In this document: piece by piece, positions 17,900 through 26,992 of the stretch
Position numbering within the stretch: the first letter of the stretch is position 1
Layout of the letters: each line of letters begins with the position of its first letter
Source of the DNA: Azonexaceae bacterium
GTDB taxonomy: Bacteria; Pseudomonadota; Gammaproteobacteria; Burkholderiales; Rhodocyclaceae
Assembly: GCA_013335535.1 (NCBI GenBank)
Contig: JAAXVL010000002.1
Coordinates: 310,001-374,000 of the forward strand
Length of the DNA: 64,000 bases
Direction: 5' to 3'
Program-made: the position numbers and the translations under genes
The notes under the pieces: generated by a model
Databases searched by the model: none
What the model was told of the DNA's origin: nothing
What the model saw: only the letters and a program-made list of their open reading frames with translations

Positions 17900-20140
17900 T
17901 TATTTCGCCTGTTTCACGCCTTTCAGCAGGCGCAGTCCGTTGAACACAACCAGCAAGCTGGCCCCCATGTCGGCGAAGACCGCCATCCACATCGTGGCGT
18001 TGTCGAAAACGGCCAGGACCAAGAAGACAAGCTTGATGCCCAAGGCCAGGGTGATATTCTGCCAGAGCACGGTATGGGTACGCTGCGACAAGCGGATTGT
18101 TTCCGGCACCCGCCGCAGGTCATCGTTCATGATGACCACATCAGCAGCCTCCATGGCGGTATGCGTACCCGCACTACCCATGGCAAAACCAATGCTTGCG
18201 GTTGCCAATGCCGGCGCGTCATTGATGCCGTCCCCAACCATGGCAACCTGTTTGCCTTCGCTGGCCATTTCACGAATGGCATCCAGTTTTTCCTGGGGGA
18301 GTAGATTGGCACGGACCTCCGCAATACCGGCCTGGGTAGCGATACTGGATGCAGTCGCCGGATTGTCACCCGTCAGCATGACCGGGGTTACGCCCAGCGC
18401 CAACAACTCACGGATGGCCTCCTGGGAGCTGGCTTTGATGGTGTCTGCCACCGCAAACAGGGCCAGGACTCTCTCCTTGTCGGCCAGAACGGCGACGGTA
18501 CGTCCCTGACGTTCGTGCTCGAACATCAAGGCTTCCAGTTCGGTCGAGCATTGATTGCGGTCGTGAATCCAGCGGTGGTTGCCGAGGACATAATCCTGCC
18601 CTGCTACGCTCCCTTGGACGCCGCGCCCGGCTTCTGCCGCAAAGCCATCGACGTCCAATGGCTCAGAAGCCCCAAGGCCGGCTGCGACAGCCTTGGATAC
18701 CGGATGGTCAGAACGGGCGGCCAGAGCGCTGGCAATACGCAGAATCTCGGTTTCTGGCAGAGCGTGAGCAAGAACAACTTGGGCGACGAGCTTGGGCCGG
18801 CCTTCGGTGACTGTGCCCGTCTTGTCCAAGGCAACGGTCGTCAGCTTGCGAGCCTCTTCAAGGTACGCACCGCCTTTAATCAGGATACCTCGCCGGGCAG
18901 CAGCAGCCAGTCCACTGACCACGGTGACGGGCGTCGAGATAACAAGGGCGCACGGGCAAGCAATTACGAGCATGACCAGTGCCTTGTACAGGCTGGCCAT
19001 CCATGTCCAGCCGAGCATCAGGGGGCCACCGATAGCCACACCTATCGCCAAGACAAATACGGCCGGGGTGTAGATGGCGGCGAACCGGTCAACAAACCGC
19101 TGCGTGGGCGCCCGGGAGCCTTGGGCTTCTTCGACGGCATGAATGATGCGGGCCAGTACGGTATCGCTCGACGGCGCAGTCACTTCGAATTCCAGTGCGC
19201 CGTTTTGGTTGATGGTGCCCGCGAATACATCATCACCCGGGCCCTTCTCCACGGGCATGCTTTCACCAGTAACCGGTGACTGGTCGACGGCGCTGTTGCC
19301 GGTTTTGACGATGCCATCTAATGCGAAGCGCTCGCCAGGGCGGACCCGGACCCGGGCACCCACCAGAATTTCCTTGGCGGGAACTTGAATCCAGGCGCCG
19401 TCTGGCTGAAGCACCTCGGCTTGCTGTGGCGACAATTCAAGGAGGCTCTTGATGGCGTTTCGAGCACGGTCAACAGCCCGTGCCTCAATGAGTTCAGCCA
19501 GAGCGTAGAGCGCCATCACCATAGCCGCTTCCGGCCATTCGCCGAGAAAGAAGGCACCGGCAACGGCAACCGACATTAGGGCATTGATGTTGAGTTTCCC
19601 ACTCAGCAGAGAGGAAAGACCTTTGCGAAACACCGAGAATCCAGAAAGGGCGATGGCAATCGCTGCAACGCCCATCCCAAGCACTTTCCAGAAAAATGTT
19701 TCAGGGGCCGCGAATGCGAGGAGCTCAGCTACCGTCGCCACAACCAGTGCTGCAACAAGACGGATGGCTTCATTCTTGAGGCGCTGCCGTCCTTCCTCCG
19801 GTGCCACGGGTTGCACGAGGCTTTCCGATTTGAATCCAGCTTTGCCGATGGCAGCCACGACATCGGCCCATAGCTCTTTCGGGGCCTCGATGCTCAACAC
19901 CCGACCAGGCAGGTCAAAGACCAGGCGACGAATTGCAGAAAACTGTTCGAGGGCGGCACGAATCTGACCTTCCTCGGTCGGGCAATCCATCGCCGGAATA
20001 CGCAGCAGTAAAGTATCGCCATCCGGTGCCGGCAAAGTCATGCTCTGGGCCTCTATGTTTGGGGAAGAACTTGCGTGGGGACAACTGCACGAATGGGGTT
20101 CTGCATCCTGACGCTCATTGGGTAAATGGTGTTCGGTCAT
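17900..20140 (-). CDS. cadA: CadA/ZntA-type Zn2+/Cd2+/Pb2+ P1B-ATPase
   Basis: 746-residue divalent soft-metal exporter. The N-terminal HMA-like domain has MDCPTEE (about residues 50-56), the variant common in Zn/Cd/Pb pumps. The membrane CPC motif ([12 protein letters not shown], ~393-395), phosphorylation site [11 protein letters not shown] and hinge [11 protein letters not shown] are intact, and a leading stretch contains [10 protein letters not shown]. It is divergent from cadR, whose operator lies 48 bp upstream of this start. Metal specificity is inferred from the CPC branch and from the CadR-type regulator. Confidence 0.93.
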   Translation of the reverse strand: MTEHHLPNERQDAEPHSCSCPHASSSPNIEAQSMTLPAPDGDTLLLRIPAMDCPTEEGQIRAALEQFSAIRRLVFDLPGRVLSIEAPKELWADVVAAIGKAGFKSESLVQPVAPEEGRQRLKNEAIRLVAALVVATVAELLAFAAPETFFWKVLGMGVAAIAIALSGFSVFRKGLSSLLSGKLNINALMSVAVAGAFFLGEWPEAAMVMALYALAELIEARAVDRARNAIKSLLELSPQQAEVLQPDGAWIQVPAKEILVGARVRVRPGERFALDGIVKTGNSAVDQSPVTGESMPVEKGPGDDVFAGTINQNGALEFEVTAPSSDTVLARIIHAVEEAQGSRAPTQRFVDRFAAIYTPAVFVLAIGVAIGGPLMLGWTWMASLYKALVMLVIACPCALVISTPVTVVSGLAAAARRGILIKGGAYLEEARKLTTVALDKTGTVTEGRPKLVAQVVLAHALPETEILRIASALAARSDHPVSKAVAAGLGASEPLDVDGFAAEAGRGVQGSVAGQDYVLGNHRWIHDRNQCSTELEALMFEHERQGRTVAVLADKERVLALFAVADTIKASSQEAIRELLALGVTPVMLTGDNPATASSIATQAGIAEVRANLLPQEKLDAIREMASEGKQVAMVGDGINDAPALATASIGFAMGSAGTHTAMEAADVVIMNDDLRRVPETIRLSQRTHTVLWQNITLALGIKLVFLVLAVFDNATMWMAVFADMGASLLVVFNGLRLLKGVKQAK

Positions 20141-20187
20141 GAACTATCTCGCGTCCTGTGATTGCCATATAGATAGGCATATTAGAA

Positions 20188-20208
20188 ACCCTGTAGCTAC
20201 TATAGAGT
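20188..20208. promoter_or_regulatory. CadR/MerR-type operator in the cadA-cadR intergenic region
   Basis: A 21-bp imperfect dyad starts ACCCTGTAGC and ends ATAGAGT, the form of CadR/ZntR-type operators. On the cadA strand it directly follows TTGACT (-35) and lies in the long spacer before a TAATAT/TCTAAT -10, the over-long spacing typical of MerR-activated promoters. It would let CadR switch on cadA when Cd, Pb or Zn is present. Confidence 0.8.
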
Positions 20209-20246
20209 CAACAACAACTGTAATTGCCTCTATCCAGGAGAAATTC

Positions 20247-20705
20247 ATGAAGATTGGCGAGCTTGCCATGACTGCCCTGACACCGGTTGAGACCATTCGC
20301 TACTACGAGCGGGAAGGGCTGCTACCCAAGCCAGGGCGCAGTGACGGCAACTATCGTATTTACGAAGCCCAGCATTTGGAGCACCTTCAATTCATTCGCC
20401 ACTGCCGAAGCCTCGACATGTCGTTGGCTGAAGTCCGGGAGCTACTAATGCTGAAGAACTCCCCGCTGGAAAGCTGTGGCAACGTGAATCGGCTGCTGGA
20501 CGAGCACATTAGTCACGTTTCGCGGCGCATCCGCGAGCTTCGGCAGCTGGAGAAGCAGCTTAAGGTTTTGCGGCGGCAATGTGGGGACGGAGGTGCCGTA
20601 AACGATTGTGGCATTTTGGCAGAGTTGGCACATGCATCGCAGGACGGGGTTGGTGAGACGAAAAAACGCAAATCCCACCTCAAGGCTGTTCACCATCCAA
20701 CTTGA
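20247..20705 (+). CDS. cadR: CadR-like MerR-family metal-responsive regulator
   Basis: The track start (20118) is too early; ATG 20247 with CAGGAG upstream gives MKIGELAMTALTPVETIRYYEREGLL, the canonical MerR winged-helix start, and 152 residues. C-terminal metal-site cysteines are present: SCGNVNRLLDEH and CGDGGAVNDCGILAELAHA, matching the Cys-Cys-Cys arrangement of Cd(II)/Pb(II) sensors. A long dimerisation helix lies between. It is divergent from cadA with the operator between them, so control of the ATPase gene and autoregulation are expected. Confidence 0.92.
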   Translation: MKIGELAMTALTPVETIRYYEREGLLPKPGRSDGNYRIYEAQHLEHLQFIRHCRSLDMSLAEVRELLMLKNSPLESCGNVNRLLDEHISHVSRRIRELRQLEKQLKVLRRQCGDGGAVNDCGILAELAHASQDGVGETKKRKSHLKAVHHPT

Positions 20706-21364
20706 ATATTGCTCAATCTTGGTCATTTAATGAGGCGTTGTGAATCAGAAGTACCGCTGCAAATGAGGAAATAATACTTGCTGAATACCAGTTTGGTACC
20801 GATGCCCGATGAGCTTTCCAGAATGCTCGCCCAGAGGCGCTGGCGTTAGCTTTCGGCAGGTTGCAGACTTGAGCGGCCATATAGATGACCGCTTTTGCAG
20901 ATAGGCGACCGTCGGCATCTGGCCGAGTCGAGGCAGTGAGGGTGTCCAATTGGCAGCCGAATACCGGACACTCAGGCACCTCAGTTGAAGCCCCAACTAT
21001 CGAAATTGGATGGTCACCTCGACCGGCGGCTCCTGGCCGTTTGGGTGAGGTGGCCAACGTCCGCTTTGTAGCGCTCCAGTCGGTACGAAGCGGTTTTGGC
21101 TAAGTGACCGGTTTGGAGAAAGCTATCTGAACGGAATGGGTCGGGACACGACAGCCCACTTTTCAACTTCGCTGCCGGAAAGCGGACGTTGAGATTTCGC
21201 TTCTCCGAAGCAGCCGTTCGTCACCGAGTGCTGACGACCCTGAGCGGAACTACCGACTTCGGTAAAGCGGCCGTTCAAGGTAAAAGTAAGCGTTCTGGGC
21301 GACTTTTTACGCTGGTCAGTTCGACTGCCGGTTTTGGCATAGGCTGTTTGAATGAAAATTGTAT
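20706..21364. other. Non-coding, decayed intergenic DNA
   Basis: No convincing gene. Track ORFs here (for example 20713-21057 minus) lack recognisable domains and good start contexts. The stretch holds diverged inverted words of the type AACGTCCGCTTT (21056-21067) and AAAGCGGACGTT (21179-21190), plus a variant near 21261, a pattern often seen in degenerate proteobacterial intergenic sequence. It probably marks accumulated insertion scars inside the island. Confidence 0.6.
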
Positions 21365-21885
21365 TTACGACGAGGATTCATCGCCGAAATCATCGTGTAG
21401 CGGAAAGCTAGAGAAACGTCCACCTTCTCGAATAGAATAGTTGTGACCTCTAGAGTCAGAGGCAAAGCTTCCAAGCCCACTGGGTTTTTTCGCTGAACTA
21501 CTTCTAGTGTTTGAGGAGTCAAAAGGCGGCGTCACAAGTATTTCTTTGTCGTAGAACCCGGTGCCGAAACATTTGAAGCAATTTTCATTTTCACCACCGC
21601 AGGTGCAAGCAGCCCGAATCAGCTTTGTTTTCGTTTTTTTTGGTGTTGTCTTGGGGCAATCCCGCTATGCAAACGGTCATTATGACGGTCAAGGTTTCGC
21701 GCCTTTAAACTAGCATTGCAGATGCTGCAGGTTACAAGCTGATTGCCTTCATTGAGCCTTGCACGCAACAAAGCTTTCTTTTCTTCGGCTGCTGGGCCGT
21801 GTTGCATCGCCAAGTGCCGTACATATCGGTCGGCCCGGAGTATGCAACCGCAGTGAGGGCATTCCTTTTTGCTTAGGTTGTCCAT
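21365..21885 (-). CDS. Double C2H2 zinc-finger plus zinc-ribbon protein, split by an apparent -1 frameshift
   Basis: The first part (ATG 21885 to stop 21619) encodes two fingers of the form C-x2-C-x11-H-x4-H: CPHCG...RHLAMQH and CSICN...RHNDRLH. The second part, absent from the ORF track because it lacks a start codon, is open from about 21665 down to TAA at 21365 and encodes ACTCGGENENCFKCFGTG, a CxC..CxxC ribbon like those of DnaJ, then a Ser/Gly-rich tail. The frames meet at a run of eight A (21634-21641 on the plus strand as T8); a -1 slip on A-AAA-AAA joins them into a protein of ~170 residues. It may be programmed frameshifting, a mutation or a sequencing error. No known family recognised; regulator or nucleic-acid-binding role is a guess. 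Confidence 0.6.
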
Positions 21886-21922
21886 TCGTAGCACTATCGC
21901 TATTTGGCCCAACAGCTATTAA

Positions 21923-21941
21923 ACGGACCGACTCGGTCCGT
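21923..21941. promoter_or_regulatory. Perfect 19-bp palindrome upstream of the zinc-finger gene
   Basis: ACGGACCGA-C-TCGGTCCGT, nine-base arms around one base, about 38 bp before the ATG at 21885. The position suits an operator for autoregulation; it could also be a small hairpin in the leader. Confidence 0.5.
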
Positions 21942-22187
21942 AAATGAAATGGTACTGACGCTTTCATTATGACTTCAGAATGGCCGTCAGACAAGGAAGT
22001 GGCGTTGGCTGTGTCCGCAAAAATAGTCCAATAATTGCACCCAAAGGATTCTGGCTTGGATGTCTTCTACCGGGCCCAATTCTCAATGGTCGGTTGTGTG
22101 AGGTCGCTTGGGGCGGCTTTGTAGCATCCAAGTTCGCAGAACCTGGGTTTGGCTGAACGGCCGCTGTGTAGAAAACTGGCTGACCGC

Positions 22188-22212
22188 AAAAGTGCACTAT
22201 TAGTGCACTTTT
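22188..22212. repeat. Perfect 25-bp palindrome
   Basis: AAAAGTGCACTA-T-TAGTGCACTTTT, twelve-base arms around one base. It could be a bidirectional terminator (A and T tracts at the ends) or an operator. The surrounding 21,942-22,441 has no gene I can support; a small ORF at 22338 (MFYLAALVPSHDK) has a fair AAGGA site but no recognisable family. Confidence 0.6.
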
Positions 22213-22441
22213 CATCAGGCTCGATACGCTGCCCACTTGTAGCTGGGCAGTTAGCAATGCATTGGCGCGAATTGTCTAATTTGCCAAGGTGTCGAGAACT
22301 TGCTTATAGTCATCGCTCCCTACTCAAGGACGCCATCATGTTCTATCTCGCCGCGCTTGTCCCTAGCCATGACAAGCTTGAGCACTACACCTATGGGACT
22401 GTCCACACAGAAGCGGATACACAAAACTCGGGACACCCTCA

Positions 22442-22651
22442 TCAAACGTGGCACTTAGGTGGCTCCACATCATTCCCCGCTTCCAGTTTTTCGAGCCAAG
22501 CATCTGCTTCCACATGGGTCACTAGCAGACCTGTCGCCTGATAGGCCTCCCAGGCACGGGTGCCATCTTGCCGGAATGCCTCCCTTGAATTCCCCTTCAA
22601 AGTAACAGTATGGTCATTTAAATGTCCATTTTTCTGCGGAAATGATTCCAT
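22442..22651 (-). pseudogene. Ribbon-helix-helix (CopG/RHH) antitoxin remnant
   Basis: The last ~50 residues (SREAFRQDGTRAWEAYQATG, then HVEADAWLEKLEAGN and VEPPKCHV) look like the C-terminal half of plasmid/chromosomal RHH antitoxins, where xxAWxxYQxTGxxVTxxEAxxWL is typical. The N-terminal DNA-binding strand-helix-helix is missing and replaced by unrelated residues; no toxin ORF follows. Hence a truncated relic of a toxin-antitoxin module. Recognition is from family memory and not from a search. Confidence 0.6.
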
Positions 22652-23039
22652 TTGCGCGAGCTACTCCATACGAAAGAATTGAAGCCGCCATGCTTTGCAC
22701 CGCACTCAAGTTCCCACGTGCAGTAATCATTAGCTCAATGTGTCCTGTTGAAGTTAGGCAAAGATTGGCAGGTTCAACATCGATGTACTGCTCAATACAG
22801 TTCATTAGGAACGCTGCTTCCATGCCTAGCGGTATCGTTTGAACGACAGTAACTGTATGAATACATTCATCGGTTTTCATGAGCTGCTGCTCAAGGGTCT
22901 GAATGGAAGTAACCAACTCTTGCGAAGTAGTTGAATTTTTTGCCAGCATAAGCGCCGTAGCCAGCTGTGAATGCCAATCCCCATCATAAAATAGGTTGCG
23001 AAAGCGATTTGGGCGATGCCCGAAGAGTTTGCGTTCCAA
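22614..23039 (-). CDS. Hypothetical protein
   Basis: I do not recognise this protein. The track ORF starts at 23273, but TTG 23039 preceded by GGGAGGGG is the best-supported start and gives about 141 residues (LERKLFGHRPNRFRNLFYDG...). An alternative is ATG at MLAKNSTTSQ. The middle is helical (LVTSIQTLEQQLMKTDECI) and the C-terminal half has a beta/alpha pattern (NLCLTSTGHIELMITARGNL). It is divergent from the XRE regulator gene about 150 bp away, which may control it. Its end overlaps the RHH remnant. Confidence 0.5.
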   Translation of the reverse strand: MERKLFGHRPNRFRNLFYDGDWHSQLATALMLAKNSTTSQELVTSIQTLEQQLMKTDECIHTVTVVQTIPLGMEAAFLMNCIEQYIDVEPANLCLTSTGHIELMITARGNLSAVQSMAASILSYGVARANGIISAEKWTFK

Positions 23040-23184
23040 ATTCCCCTCCCAATGTCTACAGGCCAGCCAGCTCCAGCCAGTTATTGTTGCGCTCAATAAT
23101 TGTGACCACTTTACGGTGGAACAGTTTAGTGTGTAGATTCTAGCAGGAAAGCGCCTGAAACTCGGCCAAAACCGGTGAGCAGGC

Positions 23185-23466
23185 ATGACACGAACTGAAG
23201 CTTTGGGAGTTGTAATACGGGAGGCACGTAAGCGTCTCAACATTTCGCAGGAGAAGTTGGCTGAATCAGCCAAGCTTCATCGCAATGCATTAGGTCGCAT
23301 TGAACGAAGCGAAGTTGGGCTGAACCTCAGCACGCTATGGCTTATTGCTGACGCAATGGAGATAACGGCATCCGAACTTGTCCAGAAGGCTGAAATTTTG
23401 GCTACAACTAAAGAAAATCAAGCCTTAACAGCGCTTCCATCCCGACGTGGCGATAATGCACCTTAG
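23185..23466 (+). CDS. XRE-family helix-turn-helix regulator with altered 3' end
   Basis: 93 residues; the first ~65 are a clear Cro/cI-type HTH (VVIREARKRLNISQEKLAES, LGRIERSEVGLNLSTLWLIA). The last dozen codons (ALPSRRGDNAP) are read from the antisense of the recD-like pseudogene, so the native C-terminus seems to have been replaced when that fragment was joined. It is divergent from the hypothetical gene ending at 22614 and may repress it or other island functions. Domain call is secure, function inferred. Confidence 0.8.
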   Translation: MTRTEALGVVIREARKRLNISQEKLAESAKLHRNALGRIERSEVGLNLSTLWLIADAMEITASELVQKAEILATTKENQALTALPSRRGDNAP

Positions 23467-23830
23467 GTAAGTATTGAACTGCACGGCGGGCCGCAGCAAT
23501 ATCGCCGACCATGAGGACTTGGATTTGCGTGCATGCATGCCTGCCGTATAGCTAAAGGTCCAGTCGGGTCGGCGATTACCGGAGAGAGCCTCGATAACCA
23601 GTGGACACTATGAGCCTTGGCTCTTGTGCCCCGTAATTGCATCACCAAGAGCCAAATCGTCCAGCATTTTCTCCAGAATTGGCCGGCGCTCACGGTCGTC
23701 CCCTTTCTCCCTGGTGAGGGTCTTACCAATAGGGGCTCCTCTCTATTGGTGAAACTCAGGGGTGTGACCTCGATATCAAGGGTGCGTCTCAGCGAGTCGT
23801 TCGGAATCCCATGCTTCCATAGGTTGGCTT
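23426..23830 (-). pseudogene. Decayed fragment of a RecD2-like helicase (3' part)
   Basis: About 400 bp aligns by eye with the 3' end of the intact recD-like gene (24,326-24,730), offset ~900 bp, same orientation. Examples: GCACGGCGGGCCGCAGC and CCAAGAGCCAAATCGTCCAGC occur in both. Stops and indels break the frame. It covers the C-terminal helicase motif VI region. It is probably a leftover from an earlier related island or from a tandem duplication. Confidence 0.85.
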
Positions 23831-24293
23831 TGCCCGACCATCAAGCAGCTCGCCAGCTCCGCGAAAGAAAGCCCGCTATCTCGCAGTCTTAAGCGCTAAA
23901 TATCGTCTAGCGGACGCCCCTTAAATTCTCTCAGGGTGTCCTCCATTCAACGGGAGGCATGCCCTTATGGTATAGCGAACCCATGAGGTCGAATCGTCAG
24001 GCTCTAAACTTTGTTGGCAAAACCAATTTCTGGCAGTACAGAAATGTTGCTATGAGGGATAACCATTGCTCCCCCGCATCATTGGTCGAAGAGTTCGAAA
24101 AATCTCCCTAAGCCCTTCTGCCCAAAGCCATTACCTAAGCCGCATAGATTTTGAATTGTATGATGTCTGCCCCTCGGATAGCATTGCCGTCGGATGCCTT
24201 CTGGCGCCTTGAGGCGCTAAAACGAGAATAAAGCAGGAAATTCAGAGAGGTGACGCCTTCCCCTTCGGCCACTCATTTCAATATCTGTGTCAC
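23831..24293. other. Intergenic region without recognisable genes
   Basis: About 460 bp between the recD-like pseudogene and the intact recD-like gene. No ORF with a plausible start or domain is seen, nor repeats beyond the flanking homology; probably island filler. Confidence 0.6.
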
Positions 24294-26564
24294 TTATGTC
24301 ACACGGTTAATGCTAAGGGCGTTCCTCAAAAGTGCTCCCAGACCAACGTGGCGATGATGTGCCTTAGGCAAGGCTTCCACTGCACGGCGGGCCGCAGCGA
24401 TGTCGCCGACCAGAAGGACTTGGGCTTGAGCGCGCGTGACTGCGGTATAGATTAGGGTTCTGTCGAGCAGGCGACTACCGGAAAGAGCTACGATGACCCG
24501 TGGCCACTGAGAGCCTTGGCTCTTGTGCACCGTAATGGCGTAACCAAGAGCCAAATCGTCCAGCATTTCCTCCAGAATCGGCCGGCGCTCACCGTCGTCC
24601 CATTCCACCCAGGCGAGGGCCTGGCCAATCGGGGCGCCTACATCGTTGGTGAGATTCTGGGGTATTGCCTCGATTTCAATTATGCGTCCCAGCGAACCAT
24701 TCTGAATCCCGCGCTCCCATAGGTTGCGGGTGCATATAACAGGGTCTCCCAATCGAAATCCGGTATCAACAGCTTGGTCGAATTCGTCGTTCCATATCAG
24801 TAGTGGCTGTGCATCTTCGGCCAGGTCGAGCTGGCAAATGCTATTCAAATAGTGGATGCCATCAGGTCCGGCACGGCGTGCCGACAGGATTTGGGTGTCG
24901 TCCGGCGCTTCTCGGTAGAGGCGAAGAACTGTATCCGCCAAGGGACAGACCTGTTCTCCATCTCGCATGAACGCGCCGGTTTTTGTGGGGATAAACGCTA
25001 TAGGTGCGCGCTCATCGTCTGTCAGTGCTGGCCAGATGCCTTCTCGAATAGAAAGGGCGGCGGCGGCAATTTGCCCGCCATGTCGCTTCACTGTAGTCAG
25101 TTCGATACGGGGAATGGCTCGCTCAGCGACCAGTGTATGCAAAACAAGGCCCGGGCCAACAGGCATGAGTTGCGCTGGGTCGCCGACCAGCACCAGCCGA
25201 ACGTGCTCGGGAATTAGCTCACAAAGCCTATACATCGTGATGATATCGACCATGCTGGCTTCATCTACAACTACGACAGTCGGGCCATTTAGGTCATTAT
25301 CTGAGGTTTTCTGGATGAAGGATGCAAGGGTGTTTGCCGGGCGGTCAGTGGCTTCTTGAAGTCTCTTGGCAGCGCGACCGGCCAAGGCTACCTGGAGTAT
25401 CCGGATACCAGCCGCATCATAGGTTTTGTATAAGGCCTTTAAGACGGTGGTCTTGCCCACGCCGGCGCCGCCAGTAATGAGCATCAACGGGTGCATTACT
25501 GCGTCAATGACAGCCGCTCGTTGTTCATCATTCAGTGAGTAGCCTTCCTCTCCTTCAAAGTCGTGCAGTATTCCTTCTATCTGATAGCTGTCTAGCAATG
25601 GTGGCGCGGTGTAGGTCAATCGGTTCGCTAATGCTTTGGCGACAGCGGCTTCCATGACATAGGGGCCAAGTGAATGGACTGTGTGGTCGGCGCTGACCAA
25701 GTAACTACCGTTGCTGAGTCCGGCGGCCAAAGCCTCCGCGACCAAAGGGCGCCAGCGCAGCCCTGTTGCTTGGCTACCCAAGACAGAAGCCAAGCGTACC
25801 GTCAGCATGGGTAAGGTTGCAACGGTGTGGCCATCGCCAAATAAACGGTACAGCGCTTCTTCAATGGCACCTTGAAGCCTGCGCGGGTCGTTCTCCGCGA
25901 TGTGGAAATGCTCTTGGGCAATCTTGTCAGTTTCTGCCCATCCAGAACAGAAGCTGAGCAGGCGATAGGGGTCCTGCCCGATGCCTTCAGCCGTTTCTGG
26001 GCCGAAGAAAGCTAGCAACTTTCTACCAATTGAGGCACTAAAGCCATAGGTTTGAAGCCAATGTAATGTTCGGGCGTCGCCATAGGTTCGCCAGGCTTCA
26101 ACCACTTGGCGTGCGCTCTCTTGGCTGAGCACTGTGGCAAGCCCATTGATGTCGCCGGCGTCCAGTACGTCATATAGTTGGTCCTGAAAGGTCTCCCATA
26201 AGCGACGCGCCTTCACGCGGCCGATGCCGCGAAATGCTTCACATTCGGCCATCAAGGTAATGATGTGCTCGCCGGAAGGTAGTGCGAGAAGGAGGGAGTC
26301 CGCTTCAATCTGCTCCTCGGTGACCCGGTAGCCATTGACCGTAATCTCGTTGGAGTGTTGATTCCCGGTGACGCGCCACCATTGGCCGACCTGGACGGCC
26401 GTGGCTCCTAGGAGGTTTCCTTTTGCGCGAACCACGTAATGACGGCGGGCATCTAGGACCTCGCCTGTCTCAGTAATTGGGGCTGCCGAGAAGATGCAGC
26501 CTCCCAGTCCTGTCGGGTTCTGGCTCCGAATGCTGGTGACGCGCAGAAGCAGGTCTGGACTCAA
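24294..26564 (-). CDS. RecD2-like ATP-dependent DNA helicase of the island
   Basis: 756-residue SF1B helicase. The N-terminal region resembles RecD2 with helix-hairpin-helix repeats (FRGIGRVKARRLWETF). Motifs: Walker A GGAGVGKTTVLKAL, Walker B VVVDEASMVD, motif III LVGDPAQLMPVGPG, motif VI AITVHKSQGSQWPRV...YTAVTRAQ. RecD2 enzymes unwind DNA 5' to 3' without RecBC. Its ATG overlaps the preceding stop (ATGA), so it is the last gene of the recombinase operon and may help excision, circle processing or stability; that role is inference. A decayed copy of its 3' end lies ~0.9 kb further on. Confidence 0.88.
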   Translation of the reverse strand: MSPDLLLRVTSIRSQNPTGLGGCIFSAAPITETGEVLDARRHYVVRAKGNLLGATAVQVGQWWRVTGNQHSNEITVNGYRVTEEQIEADSLLLALPSGEHIITLMAECEAFRGIGRVKARRLWETFQDQLYDVLDAGDINGLATVLSQESARQVVEAWRTYGDARTLHWLQTYGFSASIGRKLLAFFGPETAEGIGQDPYRLLSFCSGWAETDKIAQEHFHIAENDPRRLQGAIEEALYRLFGDGHTVATLPMLTVRLASVLGSQATGLRWRPLVAEALAAGLSNGSYLVSADHTVHSLGPYVMEAAVAKALANRLTYTAPPLLDSYQIEGILHDFEGEEGYSLNDEQRAAVIDAVMHPLMLITGGAGVGKTTVLKALYKTYDAAGIRILQVALAGRAAKRLQEATDRPANTLASFIQKTSDNDLNGPTVVVVDEASMVDIITMYRLCELIPEHVRLVLVGDPAQLMPVGPGLVLHTLVAERAIPRIELTTVKRHGGQIAAAALSIREGIWPALTDDERAPIAFIPTKTGAFMRDGEQVCPLADTVLRLYREAPDDTQILSARRAGPDGIHYLNSICQLDLAEDAQPLLIWNDEFDQAVDTGFRLGDPVICTRNLWERGIQNGSLGRIIEIEAIPQNLTNDVGAPIGQALAWVEWDDGERRPILEEMLDDLALGYAITVHKSQGSQWPRVIVALSGSRLLDRTLIYTAVTRAQAQVLLVGDIAAARRAVEALPKAHHRHVGLGALLRNALSINRVT

Positions 26565-26992
26565 CGCGGTAGCCGTCCGGTCATTGAAAGTGCATCACGC
26601 AACAGGGTAAATTTGCTGAGTTGTCGCTTCAATTCTTCAGTCTCGGCCCGCAGGCTGGCGTTCTCCTGCTCCATGCGTTTTAGCCGCTCAGAATCCAGGG
26701 TCGCCCTCAGATTTCCCTGCTCGCGCATAGGTATTGCTGCCGAGAGTGATGGCTCGGCAGAGGGAGGGAGAACGCCTTTCTCTCGCAGGTCGGCTTCTAG
26801 CTTGTGAAGCGCGGCCTTGATGCGCGGGTTCTGCGTTAGGGCCGACTTGGAAAAACCGCACTCCTTGGCGACTTCGGTACGAGAGAGGACTCCCCGGCTG
26901 GTCATCGCTCGAAAGTCGCCATCAGATTTGCCGGCGACCCAAGTGAAAAACGTATTGGCATTCAACTCTGCCAACTGTTGACCGTTTGCCAT
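26561..26992 (-). CDS. Small coiled-coil protein of the recombinase operon
   Basis: 143 residues. The N-terminal half has an HTH-like stretch (LSRTEVAKECGFSKSALTQNPRIKAALHKLE), and the C-terminal part a coiled coil (LDSERLKRMEQENASLRAETEELKRQLSKF). ATGA overlaps link it both to the upstream small gin gene and to the recD-like gene. Layout resembles KfrA/TnpC-like DNA-binding coiled-coil proteins. I do not recognise a specific family; a DNA-binding accessory factor is inferred from architecture and from its resemblance to the adjacent GinD-like protein. Confidence 0.75.
   Translation of the reverse strand: MANGQQLAELNANTFFTWVAGKSDGDFRAMTSRGVLSRTEVAKECGFSKSALTQNPRIKAALHKLEADLREKGVLPPSAEPSLSAAIPMREQGNLRATLDSERLKRMEQENASLRAETEELKRQLSKFTLLRDALSMTGRLPR

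Noticed and set aside
20713-21057. 114-residue reverse ORF downstream of cadR
   Set aside because: No domain, poor start context, lies in decayed DNA with degenerate inverted words.
22149-22541. Forward ORF including MFYLAALVPSHDK at 22338
   Set aside because: A fair ribosome-binding site at 22338 but no family resemblance, and it overlaps the RHH remnant and a palindrome; left as unsupported.
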